In this document: positions 1 to 7,134 of the stretch, piece after piece | Layout: the number at the start of each line of letters is the position of its first letter | How positions within the stretch are numbered: the first letter of the stretch is position 1 | NCBI RefSeq assembly: GCF_025148125.1 | Contig: NZ_CP102267.1 | Span: 2,862,501 to 2,926,500, forward strand | Direction: 5' to 3' | Length of the DNA: 64,000 bases | Source: Blautia wexlerae DSM 19850 | GTDB lineage: Bacteria; Bacillota; Clostridia; Lachnospirales; Lachnospiraceae | Translations under genes and position numbers: made by a program | Notes under the pieces: model-generated | Told to the model about the DNA's origin: nothing | Database searches by the model: none | The model's input: only the letters and a program-made list of their open reading frames with translations

Positions 1-371
1 AGATGGGTGGTGATGACTGCTTCGTATTTTCCCTGAAGGAGCCTTTCTGCCATTTCCATGCCGATCTGGTGAGCAAGCTCCGGGGTGACTTCCCCTTTGA
101 CAAAGCTCTGCACCAGATGGTACCCCTGTACTCCGTCCATCTTGTGGTATCGTTTCTTCGTAGCTACCATATCTTGATAGGCAGTCTCACAGACGCAGCC
201 GATGGCATCCTCAAAAACGGAACGCTCCGTCTTGTCCCGATTCATGGCGTAATCGATGGCTTCTTCCAGAGAGCCGGCACTCTGCCCTTTCTTGGTGGTC
301 TTATCCTTGTTTCGGATGTACGTGATGGAATTGTCCAGACGGCTGACCGGGATGATACTGGTGTATGCCAT
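1..371 (-). CDS. Relaxase/mobilization nuclease, N-terminal part (runs off the window)
   Basis: This is the N-terminal 123 residues of a MobA/VirD2-type relaxase, which nicks oriT and pilots the transferred strand. The start, MAYTSIIPVSRLDNSITYIR, is typical of relaxases in Firmicutes conjugative elements. A TTH tripeptide at the window edge is probably the first metal-binding histidine of the HxH cluster, whose remainder lies outside. The gene starts 3 nt after mobC stops, so the two are surely one operon. The family assignment is firm; activity cannot be judged from a fragment. Confidence 0.85.
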   Translation of the reverse strand, partial: MAYTSIIPVSRLDNSITYIRNKDKTTKKGQSAGSLEEAIDYAMNRDKTERSVFEDAIGCVCETAYQDMVATKKRYHKMDGVQGYHLVQSFVKGEVTPELAHQIGMEMAERLLQGKYEAVITTH

Positions 372-374
372 CGG

Positions 375-683
375 CTACCATTCCTCTTTGACCAGCCTCC
401 ATGTCTCTTTCGTCATGCGGAGCATTTCCCGGATACTCTCTTCCCCGGCCATCCCACAGCCGTTGGCTACATGGGCAAGCTGATTGGCGTTGTTGCACAG
501 ACCGGATATTTTCCGCAAAAGCTCCGTATGATGCTCACAGGGTCTTGCCCGGACTTCGCCACCCATGACAATGGAACGGATGTATTCCTCACGGGACAGG
601 CCGCTTTTTTCTACCTGCTCTTCCAGAAAACGCAGCTCTTTTGCATTGAGGCGGACTGGTATCACATGGTTCCTTTTTCTCAT
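375..683 (-). CDS. mobC: MobC-like relaxosome accessory protein
   Basis: A 102-residue basic protein. The N-terminal stretch RKRNHVIPVRLNAKELRFLE resembles the ribbon-helix-helix DNA-binding part of MobC proteins, and the later RKISGLCNNANQLAHVAN segment is typical of the MobC family. Such proteins bind oriT and open it for the relaxase. I place the start at 683 because AGGTGAAGAG lies just upstream; an in-frame ATG at 722 has no good ribosome binding site. The relaxase gene follows after 3 nt. Confidence 0.85.
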   Translation of the reverse strand: MRKRNHVIPVRLNAKELRFLEEQVEKSGLSREEYIRSIVMGGEVRARPCEHHTELLRKISGLCNNANQLAHVANGCGMAGEESIREMLRMTKETWRLVKEEW

Positions 684-721
684 CTCTTCACCTGCTTTCC
701 AACGGGTTATTGGTTGCGTCA

Positions 722-802
722 TTACATTTCACGATTTTTCCAGATCAGGAAACCTGCCAGAACGCCGATGGCTACCGCTGCAGCAATGATCTTTTTCTTC
801 AT
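722..802 (-). CDS. 26-residue single-pass membrane peptide
   Basis: A tiny gene encoding a lysine-rich start, one hydrophobic segment (IIAAAVAIGVLAGFLIW) and a short charged tail, which suggests one membrane span. The ribosome binding site GGGGGTGAGG stands at good distance from the ATG. It sits between the DUF3789-like gene and mobC. I do not recognise a family. Coding status rests on the ribosome binding site, the composition and the tight packing. Confidence 0.55.
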   Translation of the reverse strand: MKKKIIAAAVAIGVLAGFLIWKNREM

Positions 803-809
803 ATGGGCC

Positions 810-1187
810 TCACCCCCTTTCCGATACCTGGCACAGCTCCATCGGGGCGAACATGATCCCTCTCTTTTCCATCTCTTTTGCGAATTCCAGGAGGTTCCAT
901 TTTTTCCCATCAATCATAGCAGAATCGGCATCCAGATAGTGGCAGGTGGATACGTTCCGCTCTCCATTTGGGGCATTCTGCACAAGGCTTTCCCCGTCTG
1001 CCAGACGGAACAGTTCCTCTCCCTGGCTGTTTACAAAACAGATGCACACGCCGTGGTCAATGATCTCCTTTGGTTTCATCCGGCACCGCTCCAGTGCCTC
1101 ATCCTCACGTTTTCCAGCTATGAAAAGACACATTGCAAAAACGCCCATTACTCCTCCGGTCATTGTGCCAAGTATAAATCCCAACAT
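810..1187 (-). CDS. DUF3789-like membrane protein with a soluble C-terminal domain
   Basis: 125 residues. The first 30 (MLGFILGTMTGGVMGVFAMC and following) form a glycine-rich transmembrane segment like the short DUF3789 proteins of conjugative elements. The remainder is a soluble domain containing DHGVCICFVNSQGEELFRL and a YLDADSA segment, which I cannot place with certainty. The start at 1187 follows AAAGGAGAACGAAAAA. Function is unknown; membrane-linked conjugation or relaxosome support is a guess from its place beside oriT and mobC. Confidence 0.6.
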   Translation of the reverse strand: MLGFILGTMTGGVMGVFAMCLFIAGKREDEALERCRMKPKEIIDHGVCICFVNSQGEELFRLADGESLVQNAPNGERNVSTCHYLDADSAMIDGKKWNLLEFAKEMEKRGIMFAPMELCQVSERG

Positions 1188-1227
1188 TTTTTCGTTCTCC
1201 TTTCGTCTGTTTACGGCTCGGTATGGG

Positions 1228-1269
1228 GGATTGGGGTTCTCCCCAAAGTGCGTTTGGATATCCAAACGC
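1228..1269. other. Putative origin of transfer (oriT)
   Basis: The non-coding gap 1188-1329 contains two adjacent inverted repeats. The first is TTGGGG-TTCT-CCCCAA at 1231-1246. The second is a perfect 20-bp palindrome, GCGTTTGGATATCCAAACGC, at 1250-1269. A gene-free island with nested palindromes just upstream of mobC and the relaxase is the usual setting of oriT. The nick site cannot be fixed by eye; I expect it in or beside the G-rich hairpin. Confidence 0.55.
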
Positions 1270-1329
1270 TATGCTTGCAAAACCAGTCGCATCCGGTTTC
1301 GTCCCCTCTGAACCAGTCGTTTTTCTGAA

Positions 1330-1662
1330 TCATTCATTTTCCTTGATTTTGCTCAACCCATCCAGTGTGGTACAGATGATATGGAGTCTGTCAGCCATGC
1401 TGATCTCCGTGTTCATCGTCCCGGTGGTCTCTTTTCCGCAGACAACCACCATCCTGCACCGCCTTAATATCTGGTGGGACATTCTCCGCATGGCCTGCAT
1501 ATCCTCTGCATCCCCGTCATCAAGGAATGGGGAAAAGCTGTACTGCGGGCAGATCGGCACATATCCCAGTTCGTAGATCTTCCGGCAGTACCGCTGTACT
1601 TTGGTCTTTCCTTCTTCTGCAGAACAGCAGACATAAGCAAGTGCCTGTTCCAATACGACCAT
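1330..1662 (-). CDS. DUF7768/DUF4406-like protein (deoxyribosyltransferase-like fold)
   Basis: About 110 residues. The pattern LAYVCCSA, then YELGYVPICPQY, then RCRMVVVCGKETTGTMNTEI resembles small proteins related to nucleoside 2-deoxyribosyltransferases that are common on mobile elements. The start is ambiguous. An ATG at 1662 touches its own AGGAG, whereas a TTG at 1653 has AAAGGAG at ideal spacing and may be the real start. Substrate and role are unknown. Confidence 0.6.
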   Translation of the reverse strand: MVVLEQALAYVCCSAEEGKTKVQRYCRKIYELGYVPICPQYSFSPFLDDGDAEDMQAMRRMSHQILRRCRMVVVCGKETTGTMNTEISMADRLHIICTTLDGLSKIKENE

Positions 1663-1801
1663 CTCCTTTCCTGGCCGGACAGGTTTCCTCTGCCCGGCGT
1701 TTTTCCAAAAAGAAACACCCACAAAGCATTCCGCTCTGTGGATGTCTTGTGGACATCTGGATTCTTTTCTTCTCTTTTTCAGATGTCTGCCAGACATCCG
1801 G

Positions 1802-2614
1802 CTACTGTGGTTCTTTGTTTTCCGCTTCTTCCCCAGCTTCCAGTGCAATGCGGACACGGTCGCTTCCCAGCTTATAATACGCATCGGTCACTTCAATGCC
1901 GACTGCCTGAAACCCCGACTCTGCCGCCGCAAGGATGGTAGTACCAGCTCCGGCAAACGGGTCTAAGATCAGGCCGCCCGGCTCACAGATCTGGATGACA
2001 TCCTTCATCAGCTGGAGCGGCTTTTCTGTCACATGGATGCGGTTCTGGGGATTCCCATAACGGAACACACCCGGAAGGCAGGACACCGGGCGGTTGATCG
2101 GCATCGGTCCGTTGCTTCCCCATACAATATATTCTGCCTGCTGGCGGAATCTGCCTTTCTGCGGACGGGAGTTCCCCTTGTCCCAGACGGCAGTCCCTCT
2201 CCAGATCCACCCTGCCCACTGGAGGGCATCGGTGATGGACGGGTACTGTCTCCAGTCAATAAAGAGGCAGATCGGAGCCCCTCTCTTGCAGGCTTTCCGC
2301 ACATCGTACAGCCATTCTGCCATCCAGTGGGTCCAGGAACGCTGGTCTTTATTATCCCCATCAAAATCCGGCAGGGCATTTTCTGCTTTCATGCTGCTGT
2401 ACTTCTGGTTGGTAGTTCGGTTGCGTTCGTTCTGCTTGGTTCCCCCGGACGCATAGGGCGGATCGGTTATAACTGCATCAAAGATCCCCGGCTGGAATCC
2501 TTTGACCAGTTTTAAGGTATCTCCATGCAGGATACGCCAGTTCTCCCCTCCGGCAGACTCATCCGGCACACAGTCCGGTTTTAAAAGATCTTCAAGTTTC
2601 AGGGTATTTCCCAT
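1802..2614 (-). CDS. Site-specific DNA methyltransferase, N4-cytosine/N6-adenine beta class
   Basis: 270 residues. The catalytic motif DPPY lies near residue 52 and the SAM-binding motif DPFAGAGTT near 220; this order defines the beta group. These enzymes methylate an exocyclic amino group of adenine or cytosine in a short target. The start at 2614 is chosen because GAAAGG is spaced correctly for it, not for the ATGs at 2620 and 2623. No restriction endonuclease adjoins it, so it is an orphan methyltransferase, probably protecting the element or hiding it from host restriction. The SAM synthetase gene lies three genes upstream in the same direction. Confidence 0.9.
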   Translation of the reverse strand: MGNTLKLEDLLKPDCVPDESAGGENWRILHGDTLKLVKGFQPGIFDAVITDPPYASGGTKQNERNRTTNQKYSSMKAENALPDFDGDNKDQRSWTHWMAEWLYDVRKACKRGAPICLFIDWRQYPSITDALQWAGWIWRGTAVWDKGNSRPQKGRFRQQAEYIVWGSNGPMPINRPVSCLPGVFRYGNPQNRIHVTEKPLQLMKDVIQICEPGGLILDPFAGAGTTILAAAESGFQAVGIEVTDAYYKLGSDRVRIALEAGEEAENKEPQ

Positions 2615-2640
2615 AGGCATCATCCTTTCGGTCGCTTATT

Positions 2641-2658
2641 TTCCAGATTTCTCTGGAA
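2641..2658. repeat. Hairpin with GAAA loop upstream of the methyltransferase
   Basis: A perfect 7-bp inverted repeat, TTCCAGA/TCTGGAA. On the minus strand the loop reads GAAA. It lies 27 bp upstream of the methyltransferase start, after the preceding stop codon. No T-run follows, so it is not an obvious terminator; a leader hairpin is more likely. Confidence 0.4.
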
Positions 2659-2680
2659 GTGCTTTTCTTTATGGAACTGC

Positions 2681-3454
2681 TCATCGGCAGGTATCCTCTT
2701 TTTTCAGTGTTTCTTTTCTTGGCGTTCTGGGCTGTTCACGGTGGTCCGACAGCTCGGTTTCCACGTATTCGCTGATGATTCCCAGCGCTTCATAGTAATT
2801 GCTGCTCTTGTGGACACGATCCGCCATTTCGTTGGCCTGTTCGGACATCCCAGCACGTCTAAGCAGTCTTGCAGCATCCCCAAGGATTGAGAAAATATTT
2901 CCGTCATGCCCTAAGAGCTTAAGTTCTGGACGGGACGGCTTTTGTTCCGGCTGCTTTTCCTGCACACCGTTTTCCGGTGCTTTCACCTGTATCTGGAAAT
3001 CCGAGCCGGCACCAACATAGAAATGTAAGTATAATTCACCACCGTCTACCTTGATCTCCCGCTGTTCCAGACTTTCTCCCCAGCCATCGCTGTACTGCCC
3101 TCTCAGATACTGCCCCACCACACGGTATTCCTCTGGTGTCAGATTCTCCCGGAGTGTCAGGTTTGCACAGCCATATAAAACGCCCTCCTGTTCCTTTACC
3201 GCCATTGTAATGCGTTCCACTTTTTCCTTAATGTCCTTGTTTTGGTCAAAATAATCGATCAGGTTGCATGGCTGGTTGTCAGGCATACCGAGCCGATTGA
3301 TCTCGTCAACCTTTTCTGCGATGGATGTCTGATACTGCACCAGGTCAGGTCCTTCCAATGGCTCCGCATCATCCAGATCCACAATGTCTGAATAGTCCGG
3401 AATAAACTCTGCCATCAGAGGTGACAGCATTCCCACTTCTATTTTATCTTTCAA
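2681..3454 (-). CDS. Conserved conjugative-element protein of unknown function
   Basis: 257 residues. The start is a TTG at 3454, preceded by GAGGTGATGC and 4 nt after the primase-like gene ends; the reading frame further upstream overlaps that gene and lacks signals. The acidic N-terminal half contains MAEFIPDYSDIVDLDDAEPL. The C-terminal part, GNIFSILGDAARLLRRAGMS followed by a helix ending EYVETEL, recurs in proteins of Firmicutes conjugative elements. I recognise no catalytic motif and infer no function. Confidence 0.75.
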   Translation of the reverse strand: MKDKIEVGMLSPLMAEFIPDYSDIVDLDDAEPLEGPDLVQYQTSIAEKVDEINRLGMPDNQPCNLIDYFDQNKDIKEKVERITMAVKEQEGVLYGCANLTLRENLTPEEYRVVGQYLRGQYSDGWGESLEQREIKVDGGELYLHFYVGAGSDFQIQVKAPENGVQEKQPEQKPSRPELKLLGHDGNIFSILGDAARLLRRAGMSEQANEMADRVHKSSNYYEALGIISEYVETELSDHREQPRTPRKETLKKEDTCR

Positions 3455-3458
3455 AGCA

Positions 3459-4430
3459 TCACCTCGCTTCCCTATTCTGCCGTTTCTCCGGTGTACGGGC
3501 AGCCATTTTTGCCATGTCTGCCCAGTCTGCCCCTTCGATTTCCGGCAGGTTCTCGATAATCCGATAGCTTCCCTCGTAGGCTTTTCGGATATGTTCACAC
3601 GCCCACCGTCCGGCAAAGTCATTGTCGGTACACACTTCGATCTCGGTGATCTCCGGGTGCTGGGACAGAAAATGTTCCAATGCCTGCGGCTTTTTCATGC
3701 TCCGCTGGCTCTGCCCTTCTTTTGGTGCGCTGATCCCGCCAAGCTCCAGACGGTACTTATCCCGGCTTCCTTGTCTCTGTTCCAATGTCATGTGGGCAAG
3801 CACATCCACACAGGCTTCATAAACAGCAACCCGTCTGCATCCCGATTTCGCCGGAACACAAAAAGCGTATGCCTTTTCACTTCCGGCCTGTTCCATCTTA
3901 AAAGACTTTCCGCTGGCATCGTAAATCCCACGCAGGAAAGCATATCTTGCCACCTGGTTTTCATCCCGTCCTATGAACACGGCATTGTGGTAGGGCAGAC
4001 TCTCATATAAGATTCCCAAATGAACACACCGCTGTAAGACCTCGCCACTGATGCCCCGCTCTTTCAGATAGCGGAACACCCTGCGGCAGTCTGGGCTGGC
4101 CGTAGGCAGGACAAATGGCTTCTTTGGCTTTGCTTCCACTGGAGGAGGGATATAGGTGGGATACTCATCTTTCAGCATTTGCACTGCCTCCAGAAAAGAA
4201 CACCCGTCTACATGAATCAGGAAATTTAAAGCACTGGTGCCCCCGATATCTCTGGATTTCCAGTGCCACTGGCTGGTCTGCTCGTTAATCTTAAAGCTGT
4301 CGTGGTCTGTCAGCTCCCATTCATTTCTGGCTGAAGATTTTTTCAGACGGTTTGGCTGATATTTCTTCAGGTATTCAATGGCGGTGATCTCCCTTGCACG
4401 TTTGATTTCTTCTTCCGGAATCCACGGCAT
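3459..4430 (-). CDS. DUF3991/Toprim primase-like protein
   Basis: 323 residues. The N-terminal region (about 1-90) contains NEWELTDHDSFKIN and DIGGTSALNFLI, typical of the zinc-binding-like domain of element primases, here without the usual cysteines. A DUF3991 region follows, and then a Toprim-like part with RRVAVYEACVDVLA (catalytic Glu) and IEVCTDNDFAG (Asp-x-Asp). Such proteins are thought to prime the transferred single strand. The start overlaps the metK stop by one base (TAATG), implying translational coupling. Confidence 0.8.
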   Translation of the reverse strand: MPWIPEEEIKRAREITAIEYLKKYQPNRLKKSSARNEWELTDHDSFKINEQTSQWHWKSRDIGGTSALNFLIHVDGCSFLEAVQMLKDEYPTYIPPPVEAKPKKPFVLPTASPDCRRVFRYLKERGISGEVLQRCVHLGILYESLPYHNAVFIGRDENQVARYAFLRGIYDASGKSFKMEQAGSEKAYAFCVPAKSGCRRVAVYEACVDVLAHMTLEQRQGSRDKYRLELGGISAPKEGQSQRSMKKPQALEHFLSQHPEITEIEVCTDNDFAGRWACEHIRKAYEGSYRIIENLPEIEGADWADMAKMAARTPEKRQNREAR

Positions 4431-5590
4431 TACATCACGGTATCCCGGAGCTGCTCTGCCTTATCCGTTTTCTCCCACGGGAATTCCTTTCTTCCAAAAT
4501 GCCCGAACACCGCACTCTGTCGGTAGATTGGCCGCTTCAGGTGCAGGGTGTCACAGATCTGGCTTGGGGTAAGCCCGAACACCAGAGGGATCGCTGCGGC
4601 GAGGCAGTCATCCGCACAGATCTTTCCCGTTCCAAAGGTATCCACCTGCACCATGACTGGCTGGGCAACCCCAATGGCATAGGCAAGGGACACCTGGCAT
4701 CGGCTGGCAAGTCCGGCAGCTACCATGTTTTTGGCGATGTAACGGGCCATGTATGCCCCGGAACGGTCAACTTTGGAACAATCCTTCCCGGAGAATGCAC
4801 CGCCGCCATGCGGTACCAGGCTGCCGTAGGTATCCACCATTAGTTTCCTTCCGGTCAGTCCGGTGTCTGCATCCAGACCTCCGCACACAAATCTGCCCGA
4901 TGGGTTAATCAGGATCTTGGTATCCTCATCCGGTGGCAGCATACGGAGTGCCGGGCGTAACACTTTCTCCCGGATCTCATGCTCCAGCTTCCGAAGGGAT
5001 TTTTCCTTTTCATGCTGGCAGGACACAATGACGGTATCCAGCCGGGCAGGTCTGTCATCTTCATACTCCACGGTCACCTGCGCCTTTCCATCTGGCAAGA
5101 TTCCCGTGATATATCCGCTTCTACGGCTTGCAGACAGTTCCCTTACAATGCGGTTCGCCAGAACCACTGGCATCGGCATAAGCTGCGGTGTCTCATCGCA
5201 GGCGTAGCCAATCATGATGCCCTGATCCCCGGTACCGCTGGCAAGTCCGCTCTGAACAAAAACAGTCCCTGCCCTTCGTTCTCTGGATCTCTCCACTGCC
5301 CCGGCGATATCCGGACTCTGTTTGTGGATGAGGGCATCCATGTGGATTTCCTCTGCTTCATAGCCTGCACTCTCCAGCACCTTTTTGATGATTTCAAACA
5401 CCTGTGGCTCAAATCGGCTGGTGATCTCTCCTGCTACAATGATGTTCCTTTTGGTCGCCAGCACCTCGCAGGCCACTCTGGAATTTTCGTCCTCTTTCAG
5501 ACACGCGTCCAGAATGCTGTCTGCGATCAGGTCGCAGAGCTTATCCGGATGTCCTTCTGTTACGGATTCTGCTGTATAAAATCGTTTCAT
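4430..5590 (-). CDS. metK: S-adenosylmethionine synthetase carried by the mobile element
   Basis: 386 residues, close to normal MetK length. It makes SAM from methionine and ATP in the cytoplasm. Signatures include the start YTAESVTEGHPDKLCD, GTGDQGIMIGYACDETP near residue 115, GGGAFSGKDCSKVDRSGAYM near 260, and the C-terminal GRKEFPWE. ATP, Mg and K ligands appear intact. The start at 5590 gives the canonical MKRFYTAES end. The gene overlaps the primase-like gene and shares the element with two DNA methyltransferases, so it may supply their cofactor. The host should have its own metK elsewhere. Two copies of a 41-bp repeat lie upstream. Confidence 0.95.
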   Translation of the reverse strand: MKRFYTAESVTEGHPDKLCDLIADSILDACLKEDENSRVACEVLATKRNIIVAGEITSRFEPQVFEIIKKVLESAGYEAEEIHMDALIHKQSPDIAGAVERSRERRAGTVFVQSGLASGTGDQGIMIGYACDETPQLMPMPVVLANRIVRELSASRRSGYITGILPDGKAQVTVEYEDDRPARLDTVIVSCQHEKEKSLRKLEHEIREKVLRPALRMLPPDEDTKILINPSGRFVCGGLDADTGLTGRKLMVDTYGSLVPHGGGAFSGKDCSKVDRSGAYMARYIAKNMVAAGLASRCQVSLAYAIGVAQPVMVQVDTFGTGKICADDCLAAAIPLVFGLTPSQICDTLHLKRPIYRQSAVFGHFGRKEFPWEKTDKAEQLRDTVM

Positions 5591-5674
5591 AATCGTTACC
5601 ATCCTTTCCAAGTAAATAATAACGGCAGGAAACGCTCCTTTCTGGAACACTTTCTGCCGGATCTGGGTTATAAG

Positions 5675-5715
5675 TTGTCTCACATTCTGCACTTTTCTGG
5701 TACTTTCAGACACTT
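5675..5715 (-). promoter_or_regulatory. 41-bp repeat A upstream of metK (operator-like)
   Basis: Direct repeat ending, on the minus strand, in GTGCAGAATGTGAGACAA. It matches repeat B, exactly 120 bp away, at 35 of 41 positions. Its core also occurs as an inverted pair beside the element's Xre regulator gene (19,880-19,954). It lies 85 bp upstream of the metK start. Inferred role: binding site for that regulator. Confidence 0.55.
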
Positions 5716-5794
5716 TTTTCAACCTAAATACTACCAATGCACACCCTTCATAATCCCCCTGTTTTGAACACATCCCTGCCCGTGCGGTCATTAT

Positions 5795-5835
5795 TTGTCT
5801 CATTTTCTGCACTTTTCGGGTACTTACGAACACTT
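5795..5835 (-). promoter_or_regulatory. 41-bp repeat B upstream of metK (operator-like)
   Basis: Second copy of the metK-upstream repeat, ending in GTGCAGAAAATGAGACAA on the minus strand. Its upstream 12 bases overlap the last codons of the sortase gene. Head-to-tail spacing to repeat A is 120 bp. Confidence 0.55.
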
Positions 5836-6639
5836 CTGACTCCACACTGCCCCGGAAACCGGCACCGCCAGGACGATGTTCCTGGCACCGCTCCATTCAT
5901 ATGAACACGTGACGAGCGTCAAAACCTTATCGTATATACACTTCAGGTAATCATCCCCGGTTTCGAACACTTCCCTCTGCTTAGCTGCTTTTAAATATTC
6001 CTGCACTGCCTCCGCATCTGCGAGTTTCTGCTGGAATGGGAACAAATTCCTGTCTGCTTTCAGCACCGTGACAATTCGGTATTCCTGAATGCTATCCTCT
6101 GTCTGAAGATAAGCAAAGGGATGCTCCTGATAGTACGTTTCATCTGCATATAAGTCCAGATTTCCGAACATTGCCCCACTGTTCATGTTGTGACCGTAAA
6201 TGATAAGGTTCCGACTTTCAGACACTTTACAGTCTGCCTGTAAAAACAGGCTTCCGTTGATGTCATATTCCTTTTTGTAATTCCGTTTCAGGTAAAACTC
6301 CCCATTCTCCTGTTCGGACTGAAGCACCGGGTAATCAATCCCGGTATCCGGTATTGTCAGCCATCCCTGCACATCCGGGTATTGTTCCCGAAGAGAAACA
6401 AGGTCTACCGCAGCCACCGGGCATTTTCTTCCAGCTGGTTGGTCTTTCTTTTCAGAGCCTGAGGCTCCCGGAGCTTCCGGCTCCGGGAAATTCCCTTTCA
6501 GCTCTGCCATCAGCTTTTTGTTCTCCATTGGAAGATATACCATGTGGTAAATCAGAAACCCGGCACTTGTCAGCGTCACTGCAAGGCAGATGATCTTGAA
6601 AAACCTCTGTAAGATTCCTGTCTTTGGTTTTTTCTTCAT
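5824..6639 (-). CDS. srtB: Class B sortase
   Basis: 271 residues. One N-terminal membrane anchor (about 11-36) is followed by an extracellular catalytic domain. The catalytic His is in IIYGHNMNSG near 165-175, the Cys in LTLVTCSYE near 245, and the Arg in GARNIVLAVP near 255. Sortases cleave a C-terminal sorting motif and link the protein to the cell wall. Its likely substrate is the giant adhesin two genes upstream, which ends in NPKTG. The start overlaps the stop of the cyclotransferase gene by 4 nt. Confidence 0.92.
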   Translation of the reverse strand: MKKKPKTGILQRFFKIICLAVTLTSAGFLIYHMVYLPMENKKLMAELKGNFPEPEAPGASGSEKKDQPAGRKCPVAAVDLVSLREQYPDVQGWLTIPDTGIDYPVLQSEQENGEFYLKRNYKKEYDINGSLFLQADCKVSESRNLIIYGHNMNSGAMFGNLDLYADETYYQEHPFAYLQTEDSIQEYRIVTVLKADRNLFPFQQKLADAEAVQEYLKAAKQREVFETGDDYLKCIYDKVLTLVTCSYEWSGARNIVLAVPVSGAVWSQKCS

Positions 6640-7133
6640 CGTTCCTGTCCGGCTTTTCTCTGCTTCTTTGGCTGACTCTTCTGCGTCTTTCCCGGCACAG
6701 GCGGTTTCCTTGCTGCTTTCAGGATCGGCTCTGTCGGGATTTGGTTCTGTCTGCAGCCCTTTAAGATCCCAGTCAGGTACGACCGTCCGGGCGGATTAAA
6801 GTTCTGCATGTAATCTTTTGTCATGATATAGACAATGGCTTTGATCTCTCTTCCATCTTTGTTCTTGACAGTGATCTCCTGCTTGTCGTAAAAATCAGGA
6901 TAGCCTTCATAAAGATCCAGGCTCTTTTCACAGTCCCCGGTCAGTGACCAGAGGACGCCGTCCACATGGCTTCCCTCTTCCGGGAAGATGGTGGCAAGGC
7001 CGCTTCCTGCGGCTGCAAAGGTCAGCCGATACCCCTCCAGGCGGACGATTTCTACCACCTCCGCCTTTGGGCACCGATATGCCATCTGGTCCAGATCCAT
7101 GTTGCTTCCATACGCAAAATATAATTGTTTCAG
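6636..7133 (-). CDS. Gamma-glutamylcyclotransferase (AIG2)-like protein
   Basis: About 165 residues. The opening YFAYGSNMDLDQMAYRCP is the hallmark substrate-binding loop of the GGCT/AIG2 fold, and EGYPDFYDKQEITV carries the conserved acidic region. Such enzymes release 5-oxoproline from gamma-glutamyl amines or peptides. The C-terminal 40 residues are lysine- and proline-rich. The start is unusual: a CTG at 7133 has GGGGG at good spacing directly after the adhesin stop, while the in-frame ATG at 7175 would overlap the adhesin gene and lacks a site. It probably works with the amidoligase encoded beyond the adhesin. Confidence 0.85.
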   Translation of the reverse strand: MKQLYFAYGSNMDLDQMAYRCPKAEVVEIVRLEGYRLTFAAAGSGLATIFPEEGSHVDGVLWSLTGDCEKSLDLYEGYPDFYDKQEITVKNKDGREIKAIVYIMTKDYMQNFNPPGRSYLTGILKGCRQNQIPTEPILKAARKPPVPGKTQKSQPKKQRKAGQER

Positions 7134-7134
7134 C

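Noticed and set aside
3..1328. Long plus-strand open frame of about 440 codons
   Set aside because: It lies opposite mobC, the relaxase start and two other well-supported minus-strand genes, has no ribosome binding site and resembles no protein family.
5591..5823. Possible SAM riboswitch before metK
   Set aside because: I could not find the conserved S-box or other SAM-aptamer helices; the region is instead occupied by two direct repeats.
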